Origin: Pseudoips prasinana
Lineage: Eukaryota; Arthropoda; Insecta; Lepidoptera; Nolidae
Assembly: GCA_951640165.1 (NCBI GenBank)
Contig: OX621242.1
Span: forward strand, 26,904,001 to 26,968,000
DNA: 64,000 bases
Direction: 5' to 3'
Positions 41,501 to 52,781 of this stretch are shown here, in pieces. The translations under genes and the position numbers were made by a program. The notes beneath the pieces are model-generated. The model saw only the letters and a list, made by a program, of their open reading frames with translations. It ran no database searches and was not told the origin of the DNA. Every line of letters starts with the position of its first letter. Within the stretch, counting starts at the first letter, position 1.

Positions 41501-41639
41501 TTTTAAAAGCAATTGTCCAAAAATATTTGATGGAATACCAACTACAAGCACAAGATCAGAATTAATACAATTTAATTCAAATATACACTAGAATTATAAC
41601 ATGGATATTTTTTTAAATGACAACGCACGCACTAAGCTA

Positions 41640-41800
41640 ATTAATCCCTGTGTCGCGGGGTACTTTACAAACAATAATTAGCACTGACTCCAACTAACTA
41701 TTTACGGGTCACACAAATAGTTGGCCTGCGCGGGAATTGACCCCGGGACATGAAGTGGCGAGGCAACTGTCTTAACCAGTGAGTTACACGTGCAGTTATG
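41640..41800 (-). mobile_element. tRNA-derived SINE, family D
   Basis: Minus strand: 'ACTCACTGGTTAAGACAGTT' (A box), 'GCCTCGCCACTTCATGTCCC', 'GGGGTCAATTCCCGCGCAGG' (B box), 'CCAACTATTTGTGTGACCCG'. The same head and body occur on the plus strand at 60035-60180. Confidence 0.72.
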
Positions 41801-42103
41801 CCCACTCACTTTAAAAATTACAAAGCTAAAATGATTTTATTGCTTTTTAGTGGGGATTGAAGTCGTTATTATTTTACTCTTTATATGACTATCAAAGCTC
41901 ACGAGAATTCTGAGAAACGAGAGAGCATTTCAAAGGTAAGTAATACAACAATTCAAATGTAGCGTTTGAGGCTAACATCTACAACGAGAGTATGTGACAA
42001 ACTATCTCATTATATGGATTTATAGCAATGTGTAGGCGTCGCAATCTTTTGCTCTACTTATGTAAATGATGCTGGGTGGATGACGACAAAATTAAAAAAA
42101 ATT
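41801..42103. other. Unassigned interval
   Basis: No feature recognised. Confidence 0.4.
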
Positions 42104-42435
42104 GGCCAAGTGCGAGTCGGACTCGCCCATGAAGGGTTCCGTGGCAGTAAGTATTTCAGTTGATTAAATGAAAGCAAATTGCGGTTTACGATTTATGACG
42201 TATTAAAAAAAACTACTTGCTAGATCTCGTTCAAACTAATTTTCGTTGTTAGTTTGCATGTAATGTACATCATATATGTTTTTTAGTTTCATCATTCTCT
42301 TATTTTAGAAGTTACAGGGTGGGGGAGACACTCCTTTTACCACTTTGAAAGTGTCTCTCGCCCAAACTATTCAGTTTAGAAAAAAATGATATTAGAAACC
42401 TCAATATCATTTTTGAAGACCTATTTATAGACAGC
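42104..42435 (-). mobile_element. GGCCAAGTG/CGGAACCC repeat, truncated
   Basis: Begins 'GGCCAAGTGCGAGTCGGACT' and ends near 'ATTTTTGAAGACCTATTTAT'. It lacks the 'GCGGTTCACAG' and 'CGGAACCC' end. Confidence 0.75.
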
Positions 42436-42774
42436 AGTAATAGTGTACATACACGTATGAAATTGAGAAATTAAACTTTTTTTTAAGATCAGTTAAAAAT
42501 ATCGGTTCTATAAATATGTCGAAATAAATAGGAAGACATAAAATGTACTTTATAAATTTAGTATTTATTTGCTATACGGAATTTTTACAGTCGGTAAATC
42601 TTTCAGCACCGGATCTGTTACTTTGCTATTTTAGTGTTTATCTATATTTAGACAATCATGTTTATTTATAAATAGTTTATCTGAATAGTGTGGTAGTAAT
42701 GATGAGAGGAGGGAGTTAACATGACTGAGTTATTTTTATCGAAAATTTATAATTCAGTTACTACAAAATTTATA
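42436..42774. other. Unassigned AT-rich interval
   Basis: No feature recognised. Confidence 0.35.
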
Positions 42775-43055
42775 GTGTAACGTATCATCATTACAGCTAA
42801 ATAAGTCCACTGCTGGACAAGCATCCCCCAAGAATCGTCTTGAGGGGATATGCCATAATCGCCACGCTTGGCAGGCGGGTTGGCGATCGCAGTAAGATAG
42901 TCATAGTAATCAGAAGGAAGCTGCTGCCCTTCCTCAGGTAGATATTCCCTCGGGTCGACTTCTACGCCCCCCACGGGATGAGATGGGGTGATGATATTCT
43001 GATTCTGATATTTGTCGCCGTCACCACACAGCACACAGCATGTAACGTATGCCAT
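42775..43055 (-). mobile_element. RTE-derived short element
   Basis: Minus strand: leader 'GCTGTGTGGTGACGGCGACA', 'CATCTCATCCCGTGGGGGGC', 'GAGGAAGGGCAGCAG', 'ACTGCGATCGCCAACCCGCC', 'AGCGTGGCGATTATGGCATA', then tail 'GATGCTTGTCCAGCAGTGGA' and TGTAATGATGATACG. This is the best preserved of the five in the window. A 102-codon open frame through it is just the RTE leader. Confidence 0.8.
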
Positions 43056-43087
43056 TATGTAAATATAATAAATATTATTATTATTAT

Positions 43088-43554
43088 TCTATATAAATAA
43101 AAAGAGAAGTCCTGACTGACTGAGTGACTCATCAACGCCCAGCCCAAACCCTTGGATCTAGAAAGCTGACATTTTGCACAGATGTTTTCTTTATAATGTG
43201 GACAAGGAATAAGAAAGGATTTTTAGAAATTCAACCCCTAAGGGGGTAAATGGGGGTGCAAACTTAGTATGAAACTTTGCCGTTTTTGAAGTTAAAGGCA
43301 TGAAAATTTCTATGTGGCTTTACAGTTAAAAATAAAAAATATATATTTCAGGATTTTTGGAATTTCCACCCCCAAGGGCAAAAAATAGGGGATGTAAGTG
43401 TGTATCAGAAATGCGACATTTTTGAAGTTAAACTCATGAAAATTGGTATTTGTCAACATATAAGCTACATATTATCACGCTATCACCTACAGAGGAGTAG
43501 CTGGGGAGATAATTTATAAAGTTTAACGCGGGTAAAACCGCGGGGCACAGCTAG
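43088..43554 (+). mobile_element. Non-autonomous Helitron (467 bp)
   Basis: 5' TC at 43088-43089 with 'TATATAAATAAAAAGAGAAG', then 'GTCCTGACTGACTGAGTGAC' and 'CATCAACGCCCAGCCCAAAC'. The 3' end has hairpin CGCGGGTAAAACCGCG and CTAG at 43551-43554 followed by T. No ORF. Confidence 0.85.
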
Positions 43555-43574
43555 TATAATATAATGCAAAAAGC

Positions 43575-43800
43575 CGTGTGGTTTCCGGCCAAGAAAGAAT
43601 AATAGGGCCATCCCATACCATCCCGTGGGAGTCGTAAAAGATTACACCACGTAGTCTGCGGTCGCCAACTCGTATGCCAAGCGCGATGACTACGGCAAAT
43701 CCCTCCAAATGGCAACGTTATAGAAACCTGTGGGGGGGGGGGGGGGGGGGTTATATGTCCAACAGTGGATGATATCAGGTTGATGACGTTGATGATGAGG
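43575..43800 (+). mobile_element. RTE-derived short element with G19 run
   Basis: Diverged leader ('CATCCCATACCATCCCGTGG', GCGGTCGCCAACTCGTATGC, CAAGCGCGATGACTACGG) joined to a tail 'TATGTCCAACAGTGGATGAT' ending in ATGATGAGGATG. A run of about 19 G residues (about 43732-43750) sits at the join. Confidence 0.6.
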
Positions 43801-43979
43801 ATGAATGCAAAAAAAAATAACTCGGTGCTTTTTTTAAAAAAAAAGAGTTTAATTTATTTATAGTAGTTTATTTCCACGAAACAGCACGGAGTTAAACTCG
43901 TCAAGACAAACGTCAAATCCGCGGCGCTTAACCGACGCAGACACCATGGCTTGTCTGCGGGTCGAGCGCCACCTCCCCA

Positions 43980-44072
43980 CTAGCAAATCTTGGTGCAGCA
44001 CGTGTACATTGTTATGCAGGGACAGCAGCATCCACCGCAGGGACCGCAACAACCACCACAAGGTCCATGTTT
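43980..44072 (-). CDS. Candidate exon: very cysteine-rich peptide (partial)
   Basis: One minus-strand frame between a stop at 44073-44075 and a TAG at 43980-43982 reads KHGPCGGCCGPCGGCCCPC, then ITMYTCCTKIC: 11 cysteines in 30 residues. GPC/GGC repeats of this type occur in small insect Cys-rich proteins, including male-specific sperm-tail proteins of the Mst84D/Mst98C kind. There is no in-frame start codon before the repeat, so it would have to be a last exon; an AG lies just upstream (44074-44073). Downstream on the same strand there is a GC-rich stretch and an AATAAA about 110 bp past the stop. It could also be chance or a gene fragment. It is the only stretch here that looks like host coding sequence. 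Confidence 0.35.
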   Translation of the reverse strand, partial: KHGPCGGCCGPCGGCCCPCITMYTCCTKIC

Positions 44073-44075
44073 CTA

Positions 44076-44509
44076 TTTCTTGGTAAAGAGTACTAAGAAG
44101 GTCTAAAATTAGGTTCTTCAGTTGAAGTTTTCTAAAGGATGTGGAAAGAAACTTTTCTAGTTAGATTTTAAATTTTAGTTTCATTTGGTACTTTTTAGTG
44201 TGTATTACTCAAACGATTTGATTGTACTGAATTTAAAAAATTAAATTCAGTACTATTAATTAATTCTAAATTCTTTTTGCTATCGAATGTATTTTTTACT
44301 ACTTCAGCCAGGCAGTAGTTGTGACTGGTAAATAGTTCTGTGCCATGCATGTATGCGTTTAGATTAAAAATCACGATTTTTCACTAGAACCATGTACAAC
44401 TGATACTATGTTCAGTTCAAGTAGGTACTTTTTACTCGTTATTATATATATTTGAATACTATTATATAGTTACGTAGTACTTAACTATATTTTATAATAA
44501 ATATGCTTA
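44076..44509. other. Unassigned interval with a 12-bp hairpin
   Basis: No gene recognised. Perfect hairpin at 44224-44253 (GTACTGAATTTA / TAAATTCAGTAC, loop AAAAAT). Confidence 0.5.
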
Positions 44510-44873
44510 CCAGGAAATAAAAATAAAATAAATAGGTTTTTATTCACGTAGACTTGTAAATAGTCAGAACATGTTCGTAGTAATATATAATTAATTTATG
44601 ATTATTTCTAGGTACATGTAGATATTTAGGTACACGGATTGTAGGAAATAATTTGCAATAAGATTTATTTTATAATAGTAACGATATTTAGCTAACTTAA
44701 ATTAAGTTATCGTCAAGGATCATGTGTAGGTTTAATTATCTAAATTTGAAATTTTAGCTATATTTTTACTACCTACATATTGTTTGAATGGTTCTGTCTA
44801 TATTAAGGTACGAATTAAATGTTATTATTATGGCGGAACTTGTGTTTATAACGACGGTCGCGCTTTAATGCTA
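44510..44873 (+). repeat. Dispersed repeat, sister of 11190-11575
   Basis: 'TATTCACGTAGACTTGTAAA', 'TAGTCAGAACATGTTCGTAG', 'GAATGGTTCTGTCTATATTA', 'ACGACGGTCGCGCTTTAATG'. It continues into 'CTACCACCGAAAGATTT' with no hairpin, so it is the unrearranged form. Confidence 0.75.
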
Positions 44874-45985
44874 CCACCGAAAGATTTCAGAAGAACTTCT
44901 GAACTAGCTTTTACATATTATTTTGCATTTTGCCAAAGTCGGTGTTTTGTTTTTAAAAGAGTTTATAAATATTTAACTCTTGTTTGTTATAAAATATTAT
45001 GATAGACAACCCTTGTAACAGGTAATTTATAAATCCCAAGATTATTATCAATCTTAACAAATTTCATAACGTCGAAGCTAGTAATAAAAAATAAATAAAA
45101 AAATCAGTTCATATCTATCGTAATAATCGTTGTAGGTACTTGCACTAACGCATTGAATAGAGATTCTGAAGTTGGTAAAAAACGTTATTACTAATTAAAG
45201 TTAAGTCATCATCTTCATGGCAGTCAAATGATGTAAAAGATTTTCATATTAGAATCTTTTTAAATAATAAGAAGAAGAACGAACAATAATAGTTAAAGTA
45301 AAATCAAAGGCGGTATAATTTATGAGCGTTTTCTTGCTTTGAAGGATACATCAAACTGTAGACATCTTTGATATTATTTAAGCAATGCTGATTTGTTGAA
45401 GCAAATTTGATATTATTATTATTATTGACATAAGAACGCTTAAGGGTTTGGACAGGTAGGTACTCAAAGTTATTCTAACTAGTTGTTCAAGATAATTTAA
45501 TCTATTACCTAGTTCTTACCTATTTTTCGTATAACCCGACGAGTTATTTTCTAGAGTTTTATCATGTTAAGATTTTTTAGATACCAACCGTTAGTCTTAA
45601 TATTCATTTTATAAATTAAACCCCTATTGTGTTGGCACGCGAGCCTGGTAGAGCTCATACATATGTGACGCCAGAGTTCACGGAAATGACGCGTGTAATT
45701 AAAATACGTTTTTTAATTCTTATGAAAAAACTGACCTGATTATGTACATTTACGTTTCGCTAATACTTGATTTTGCTGTGCAAGATTGAAGCAGAGCAAG
45801 GTATCAATAAATATTCTGTTTTATTAATCTTCAAACTTCTTATGATAGTCGTCAGGTGGTGGTTGTTAGTCGAAAATAGAAGTTTGCATGCTACGTTGAT
45901 TTTAAATCACGATGTTTCACTAAAATCATGTTCAAGTGATAGATAGATACACTTAGTGCACCACATCAAAAATATCACATCGTAA
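44874..45985. other. Unassigned interval
   Basis: No gene or repeat recognised; AT-rich with short frames. Confidence 0.4.
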
Positions 45986-45989
45986 CATG

Positions 45990-46480
45990 AATTTTCTTAA
46001 AACTATGAGGTACAAACGGCGGTCTTATCGCTAATGTAGCAATCTTTTCCAGACAACCGTGGGTGAACCAAAGCACTGCAGGGAGACGATATAGAAGAGA
46101 AAGTATGTGAATATTTCGGCGAAGGCGAATAGGTAACACTCGAACTTTCTACGTAATTCGTAGACATGGTCATATTTGTGGAGCCCAAATATGAACCTTA
46201 AGCAGAAGTTTTGAAGTCGCTCGAGTTTATCTAGTCAAAGTCAAGATAGCTGGCATTAGCATAGTCAACAATTGGCAGAAGGAGGGACTATGCCAGGGCA
46301 ATTTTAGTGGCGATTGGGAGAAAATTGCGTAAGTGCCTCAACGACCCGGCTGCGGCGTATAGTTTGCGACTGGTTTGTTCAAAATAATGTCTGGTCAAAG
46401 TATACCCCCAAGTTTTGAGCGATGTAATTTTCAACTACTTTTCAATCCATACTTCAGTCTTTAAGAATAAATACTAGTTT
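45990..46480 (-). pseudogene. CR1/Jockey-group LINE, degraded RT C-terminus and 3' end
   Basis: Minus-strand translation shows RKLYAAAGSLRHLRNFLP, IATKIALA, then (after a stop) SLLLPIVDYANASYLDFD, a typical LINE region downstream of the RT active site. The last part includes SNMTMSTNYVESS and GKDCYISDKTAVCTS, which corresponds to the 3' sequence also seen at 60455-60610 (GGCGGTCTT, TCTTCCAGACAACC). Stops and losses throughout. Confidence 0.7.
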
Positions 46481-48149
46481 TGCCCATCATATTTCTCGGT
46501 TTATTTCAATCCGATTAGTTTGGTGTTCGAAGTATCAAAAAACAATAAAAGTTCAGACTTAATTCGTATTTTTTTTTAATTATTATTTTATAGATTTTAA
46601 GTATATTTTTCGATATGTCAAACAATGCTTTCTTATTTTAATATTTTCATAGTTCTAAATTATTACCAGAATAATTCATTATTCTGTATAAATCCAGGTC
46701 CAAATAATACCGTGCGGTAACGAAGCGGTTCAAACACGTAAATCTGGATACCCCGTGGTTCGCGGGTTGGATTCAATCCACACTATAATTTACTGAGCTC
46801 ATTTTTCACCTCTACGTATCTAGCAGCAAAAATGCAGGACTTTCATATACAATGATGTCCAAATGCCTTTGAAACCCTTTAATTCAGCAGTATAAAACGA
46901 GTACCTACATAGCTGCCGTTTCCTACCTATATACTATCAGCAGCTACCAAAATTCAAGTTAATTTTAAAGCCTCGTGTTTAGCCAGTAAAAAGATTATCT
47001 AGTGATCTTCTACTTCTTTATAAATGGGTAGTATTTAAATGCTAATAAAAAAATACAGATTGCTCAACAAAATTGTTATCTCAAAATATTATTATTTTAC
47101 CGACAATTTAGGATCATGACGATTGTTTGTGTAAATGCATTTTTCATCAATTTTTATTATGTAACAATATTGTCAAATAATACCACTTTTTTGGCTTATT
47201 TTATAGCAAAGTCACATGTGTCACAAAACTTAGTAAGTACTACTACTACAAATATTATCTTTCTTAACTATTACAGTTAAGACTGATAATATGTATTAAT
47301 ATAATTTTTTACTTAACGCTAACGTAATACTTTTCTTTACAACAGTACCAGAAACTGATGGGTACCATAGCGGAACTTATTGGTAGGTATTTTACGAGGG
47401 TGCCATACCGGGACCGTACCATAGCGGGACTAACTCTTTTTTCTGGCACTCGCCGGCCGTCACCGGTTTTTTTTCATTTATATTAGTATGCTTGATATGA
47501 AAATTATTTAATTAACACCCATCAAATTATATTCAATGATAAGTTATTTATCGTGTATTCAAAAGTATCATTTTATGTATAACAATTTTGCAACATACAA
47601 TCACTCCCCGAGTAAGATATCTTCATTCCAATTTAAAGCCTTCATCGTTTCAATAATATATTAATAGAACATGAAAGGCAAACATAACGTGAAATCGATG
47701 GAATAACATCTGATAATATCTGGGCTTAATGTTAGCGTAGCTTTTGATCAAACAAAACATTACGGATTCATAATAAAATAACACAAACCGCTGGGATGAT
47801 TTAATTTTAACTTTAGTGTTTCTATTACTGGCAAATAAATTTGGGACAGAGCAGACTAGAAAGGGTTATTAATATAACTAAACATGTTATTTGATGCGTC
47901 TCATGGTAGCTGATTCATCGGCCTAATTAACTGTCTTAAAACATAGAATCTCTTTTCTCTTTAACAACAATCAATATTTCAATATTTATATTTAATTGAA
48001 AGCATTTCCGATCGAATCAAATGGATATTAGATATTAAAATCGGTAAATGAACACCGGAAAAATCAGTGGTACGCGATTTCTTCGGTGTTTGTAAACAGA
48101 TAACCAAAAAATTTTAACTATTTTTATTTTAACAATGAATACCATTTTT
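46481..48149. other. Unassigned interval
   Basis: No gene recognised. A weak tRNA-like string ('GCGGTTCAAACACGTAAATC', 'GCGGGTTGGATTCAATCC') at about 46725-46780 could be a decayed SINE. 'TACCATAGCGG' occurs twice near 47361 and 47418, a small direct repeat in a locally GC-rich patch. Confidence 0.4.
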
Positions 48150-48290
48150 TCTGGACCGACGCGACGATCTTACACGTGGCGCGGGATGCCGTTAGCGGGC
48201 AGTGCAAGACTGTAGTTGTGCAGATCTCTGGGGGAGGCCTTGTCCAGCGGTGGACATCTTTCGGCTAATATAATGATAATTATGTTAAAT
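48150..48290 (+). pseudogene. RTE-type LINE 3' end
   Basis: 'GACGATCTTACACGTGGCGC', 'GTGCAGATCTCTGGGGGAGG', 'CTTGTCCAGCGGTGGACATC', 'TTTCGGCTAATATAATGATA'. 5'-truncated with several substitutions. Confidence 0.7.
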
Positions 48291-48761
48291 AATTATTACA
48301 TCAGAATAACTCCAATATAAAATGATGAAGGAGGTGCTTAAAAAGAGCACGTTATTAATTAATTAATCAATTTACTTAATACTTTTACATGGTGAAGTCT
48401 GTTTTAGCTTTCAAAACAGTTTTATTTTACGTTTTATGGTGTGAATACTTATTTTCTAGGTCTCCTTCTAGGAAACCATGTATTTAACAAAGTATGTATA
48501 GTTAAAATGCGTATATAAAAATCAAGTATAAGTAAGTAGTAAGTGTATTCGATACTCAACCCAACATATTCAATATCTGCAGACATATTCGGATCAGCTC
48601 AGTAGTTTTTGAGAAAATGGTAAACATACAAACATTCCGTGAACGTTGTCGACGATTAAATGGTGAGGTGGAGGAATATTTCGGCAAACATAATCAAACA
48701 GAAGAGTTTAATATTATGTAAAACTAAGCATTAAGTTAAAGGTATTCTAAATATTCTTGTA
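48291..48761. other. Unassigned interval
   Basis: No feature recognised. Confidence 0.35.
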
Positions 48762-49043
48762 TTGGTAATGTTTCCAAAATACTGGCAGCATTACCAAATT
48801 ACCACGCTGTATGGCAATACCTATTTGTTGGGCAAAAGCCAGCCAGCATTCTGGGAACGTGTCGCCTCAACAAGGCGTGCAGCTATTTCTGTATACATAA
48901 TTTTGGCCGCTGGTCCCCACGGCCCTAATGTTTCTACCCAAAAGGCACAAATATGTAACCGCTATCAAGAGTACTATACTTGCTTGAGGGCCTCCGCTGA
49001 TTCAGCCGCCGCGCCAGCCTTATTTTGGGAACCGGGAAGATGA
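48762..49043 (+). CDS. Unrecognised 93-aa reading frame, GC-rich
   Basis: I do not recognise it. The sequence is GC-richer than its flanks and the peptide looks non-random (YLLGKSQPAFWERVASTRRA; GPHGPNVSTQKAQICNRYQE; YYTCLRASADSAAAPALFW). It ends 'WEPGR' at a TGA. It lies about 150 bp upstream of an R1-type 3' UTR copy on the same strand. It may be a fragment of a mobile element rather than a host gene; no signal peptide or membrane segment is evident. Confidence 0.25.
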   Translation: MVMFPKYWQHYQITTLYGNTYLLGKSQPAFWERVASTRRAAISVYIILAAGPHGPNVSTQKAQICNRYQEYYTCLRASADSAAAPALFWEPGR

Positions 49044-49189
49044 GACGGTGCAAGGGTGTCAACACAGGTATATTATATTATATTTGTTTCTGTCTTTCTT
49101 TCTGTTGTTCTTGCAACATGTTGGAGGGCAAGTTTGTTCGATCTATAGTACAGGTCAAGTCCAGTGCTTTTAGGATGTTGTTGGGGTTG

Positions 49190-49354
49190 TACCGGAGCAG
49201 CATACCGGCGTTCCCGGGACTCCCCCACCAGGCGCCAGGAGAAGTCCACGGCAGGTAGGTTTAGTCGGTGCAAGTCCGACATACCAACCCGCAGACACTT
49301 TTTGCGGGTGGCATGCGAAGGCATTCCCCCTGCCTAAACAAAAAAAAAAAAAAA
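49190..49354 (+). mobile_element. R1-type LINE 3' UTR with poly-A
   Basis: 'CGGAGCAGCATACCGGCGTT', 'CCCGGGACTCCCCCACCAGG', 'GTGCAAGTCCGACATACC', 'GGCATTCCCCCTGCCTAAAC' and 16 or so A residues. It is the shortest of four copies and has a long clean A tail. Confidence 0.8.
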
Positions 49355-50697
49355 GCAGTACATCGCTTATTTTGGAAACGCAAAGGTAGATGATTTTTAC
49401 GCTATAATGCGCAATAAGAGTGCATTTAAAAAATAATTGCTGACCGTTACTACTCTTCAATCCTGAAACACTGAATGGAGAGAGCAATTAGCCTAATAAA
49501 GTGTTTTTTTTTAAATATTTGAAAAATGGTTAATATGAATTGTGTAATAACATAGTTCTATAAGTCTTATTGTTATCTATGGAATAATTTTACGAAATAA
49601 ATGATTGTTACAGTTTTTATATAGCCTTTGACAAACCTAAAGGAACCTAACCCAAGGTATCAAAAAATTGCCAATAAAAGTAATTATTTGCAGTACTAAT
49701 TTAAAATACTAATTTATCTTTTTATCTACCTATCCCTGCTTCAGCGGGTCGTATTAATTATAATAAATCATACAGCCAATTATGGGTCCTTATATTTAGA
49801 ATGTATGGTTGCATAAAAGTACCTCAATGTATTTTCATTTGTTTGTGTACACACGTACTTCCGGAGCTATCTACATAGAATATGAGGTCACGAAATTCCA
49901 TTGGGCTTAAAAATCCCAACAGAGTTCCAAATGAATTTGGCCTTTAATAAGTTATCACTGATTCGGAGGATTCTGCTCAAATTTGTATAAACTCGACATC
50001 CTGTCCTAAAAAGCATTTTTTTGTACTTTAAATTAATTGGATTTGGTAATGTCGCACTAAATGAAAAAAGTGGTATTGTTTTTAATTAATTGTTCTTTTA
50101 GTTGACTCATTATTTATTTACCTTAAGATGCACTGTTAACATTCAATTTCAATTCAATTGAATGAATTAATTACAACCACGGTATTATCTATATGCACAC
50201 TAGCCGCCTGTGCTAGATTACTCATTATCATTTCTATGGTAGGAAAATCGCATTAAAAATTTTGAAATGATTTGCTGGCTCTTTACCTACACCAAGAACT
50301 AACTTTCTTTATTACTTTATTTGATAATTATTTTGTGTGTTCATGCGGAAACGTACTAATTAAACCACATGCGATATAAACAAGAATGTGAATTAAAAAT
50401 AATAAAACAAAACCGAAATAAAACAAAAATGATTTAAAACCTGAATAAGTCAATTCAAAAAGTAATAAAATTAATTAATTTCAGTTTGAAGTTTAAACTA
50501 GTTATTATTTAAAAGTAAATTAACAATAACCTGGTACAAATTAACAATGAAAAAAAGCTTATGACGTCTACTACTACATAACGTCTTTATAACGTAGCCC
50601 GTAAGGTTGCTTTTTGCAGTGTGCACGTAAGGTATGCACAAGACTAGTATTAGCAAAAGCATAAGCTTTTACCTCTTCCTCCACCTTCCACCCAAAT
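49355..50697. other. Unassigned interval
   Basis: No gene or repeat recognised; AT-rich. Confidence 0.4.
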
Positions 50698-51153
50698 TTA
50701 AAAGACTCTTTTAAGGCATAAAATAACTAAACCAAAATCTCCAATGAGTGTTAGTGAACAAATTATAGATTTATTCTGTTCGAAACGGGGCTGAAATTCA
50801 CTGTCAATTCGATTTACACAAAACTCGCCCCACCGTTGTAAGGTACGAGTTTTCGTATAAACAAGAATCTTCCTAAGTTGCCCACAAAGTTGTAAATTGT
50901 GCAAGACTGTCGGAAAGACTAAATGATAAATAAACATTGCGATACAACAGATCAAAGCATTTCCATCTGCTTTCACTTTGTACAAGACATTTCTTTGATA
51001 TCGTTGTAGGTGACTTCGAGAACCTTCCTTGTAAATACAGAGGAGCGATATAACAAGGATTGGGTCTTGTGACTTGAAAACCTTTTGACTCAATGGACTT
51101 GCACTCGTAGTTGTAACAACGCAAATTGGATATGTTTGTTCAAGGTAGCTCAT
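50698..51153 (-). CDS. Unrecognised 151-aa reading frame with hydrophobic segments
   Basis: Open on the minus strand from an ATG at 51153 to a stop at 50698. It is hydrophobic around residues 30-42 (ILVISLLCIY), 67-85 (ALICCIAMFIYHLVFPTVLH) and near the C-terminus (LTLIGDFGLVILCL), separated by basic stretches (RKILVYTKTRTLQRW). The alternation could fit one exon of a multi-spanning membrane protein such as a chemoreceptor, but I see no diagnostic motif. No repeat family matches. It may be a chance frame: base composition is only slightly above background. Confidence 0.22.
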   Translation of the reverse strand: MSYLEQTYPICVVTTTSASPLSQKVFKSQDPILVISLLCIYKEGSRSHLQRYQRNVLYKVKADGNALICCIAMFIYHLVFPTVLHNLQLCGQLRKILVYTKTRTLQRWGEFCVNRIDSEFQPRFEQNKSIICSLTLIGDFGLVILCLKRVF

Positions 51154-51914
51154 TTTTGTACAAAATTATGTAAGAGAATGTGAAGGTTTAAATTGTCACA
51201 TGCCGCGATCAAAGCTTCTTTTTAACTTTAACTCTAGTGCAATAAATCCCTGTAATGCATGGAACTTAACAACCATTTTCTTAACGCATTGAAAACCCAA
51301 CAAGACTTAGAACAACTATACATGAGTCACACAAAACTGTTCAGAAACCGAGACGTGACGGGCCGAGACATTAGTGCATACACGTGTTTTCAAGGAGGAT
51401 CGATAATTATTAATTTAATAACTATTATTATTTTAATTTACTCTAATAATTAATAATATAGTAGCTTTAATTGTACCGCAAGACACCGCAACATTCATCT
51501 GATACATGAGATGAGAAACTTTAATATGCTTTAAATATTATATGTAAAGCATATTAAATGATTTTCCAATTTCCATTTCTTTATTCTTTCTTTCTTTAAA
51601 ATATATCAGATAACTAAGACTAGAAGAGACAATTAGGTTAGATTTTTGCCGCGTGATTGCTTGGATAGTAAATTATTCTTAGCCAGAAGATAGAGAAAAT
51701 TATAACTGAGACGCATTAAAATAGAAAAAGAGTGATGAGTGGTCTCTCGACAGCTTATATTTGTTACATATCATTTGCCCCCGACGATGCTATGTGCTAA
51801 TTTACAGTGTGGTCAACAGCTTCACCATAACACAGTGGCTTGAGCCCTACAAATAAGATAAATATTCTTTTCGCTTATTAGTACGTCCATAGTTTAACTA
51901 ATCTATATATATAA
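51154..51914. other. Unassigned interval
   Basis: No gene recognised. Hairpin at about 51522-51558 (TTTAATATGCTTT / AAAGCATATTAAA, AT-rich loop). Confidence 0.4.
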
Positions 51915-52183
51915 AAACCGGCCAAGTGCGCGTCGGACTCATCCATGAAGGGTTCCGCAGCAAGTATTTCAGGTGATTAAATGAAAGGTAAATTGCGGTT
52001 TACGATTTATGACATATTAAAAAAAACTACTTACTAGATTTCGTTCAACCAATTTTCGTTGTTAGTTTGCGTGGTCATGTACATCATATATTTTTTTTAG
52101 TTTTATCGTTCTCTTATTACTATTCGGTTTAGAAAAAAATGATGTTAGAATTTCAATATCATTTTTGAGGACCTATCCATATA
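51915..52183 (-). mobile_element. GGCCAAGTG/CGGAACCC repeat, first half of a copy split by a 4956-bp element
   Basis: Starts 'ACCGGCCAAGTGCGCGTCGG' and runs to 'GACCTATCCATATA', then breaks into the terminal inverted repeat of the large element. It continues at 57140. Confidence 0.88.
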
Positions 52184-52220
52184 CAACGTGTAACAGAAAG
52201 TGTGAACGTAACTTAAGGGG

Positions 52221-52781
52221 GTTATAGGGTATCAGGACGGCTACCTATGGACGAAACTTCAAACAGAAATAATCATTTTTTTATTCAACTAGTAATTTAT
52301 TTTTATATCGACAACCTAAATCAACAAGTAAGATTACCGACGTTATGAACAACACTAAGCAAAACTCAGCCGCAAGGGTAATGAACCTTACCGAGAACTC
52401 TTTGGGTACCTACTACTTAGACTGTAAATAAAAAGTGTGGTTCTGTACAGTCACATAATTTATTACACGTGTTTATTTTAAGATTCAATCAAATGTTTAA
52501 CTGAATTTTTGCTCTAAATTCATATAAATTTGATAACTAGGAAAAATCACTGAATTTAATTTAAAATGATATTCCGCAAGATGTTGGATCTAGGAGAAAT
52601 AAATAATTTAATTGACTTATGTAACTGCAGATATTTTTTTGTGTGTTAAATAGTAAGAATATTAAATTTTTCTTTCAGTATGTGAATTTAATCTGGCCGG
52701 AAACGAATAGGTACTTAATTTTTAATACAAACTAACCAGATAAACACACGCGGTACGACTACTGATAAATTACGAAAAAAT
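52221..52781. other. Left arm of the large element, non-coding
   Basis: AT-rich with no ORF and no recognised repeat. An inner match to the right arm extends weakly beyond the 37-bp repeat (TTATAGGGTATC versus ATATACGGTCTC inverted). Confidence 0.4.

Noticed and set aside
43858..44061. 67-codon antisense ORF starting with an ATG
   Set aside because: It is out of frame with the cysteine-rich frame; its Leu/Trp-rich peptide shows no family features.
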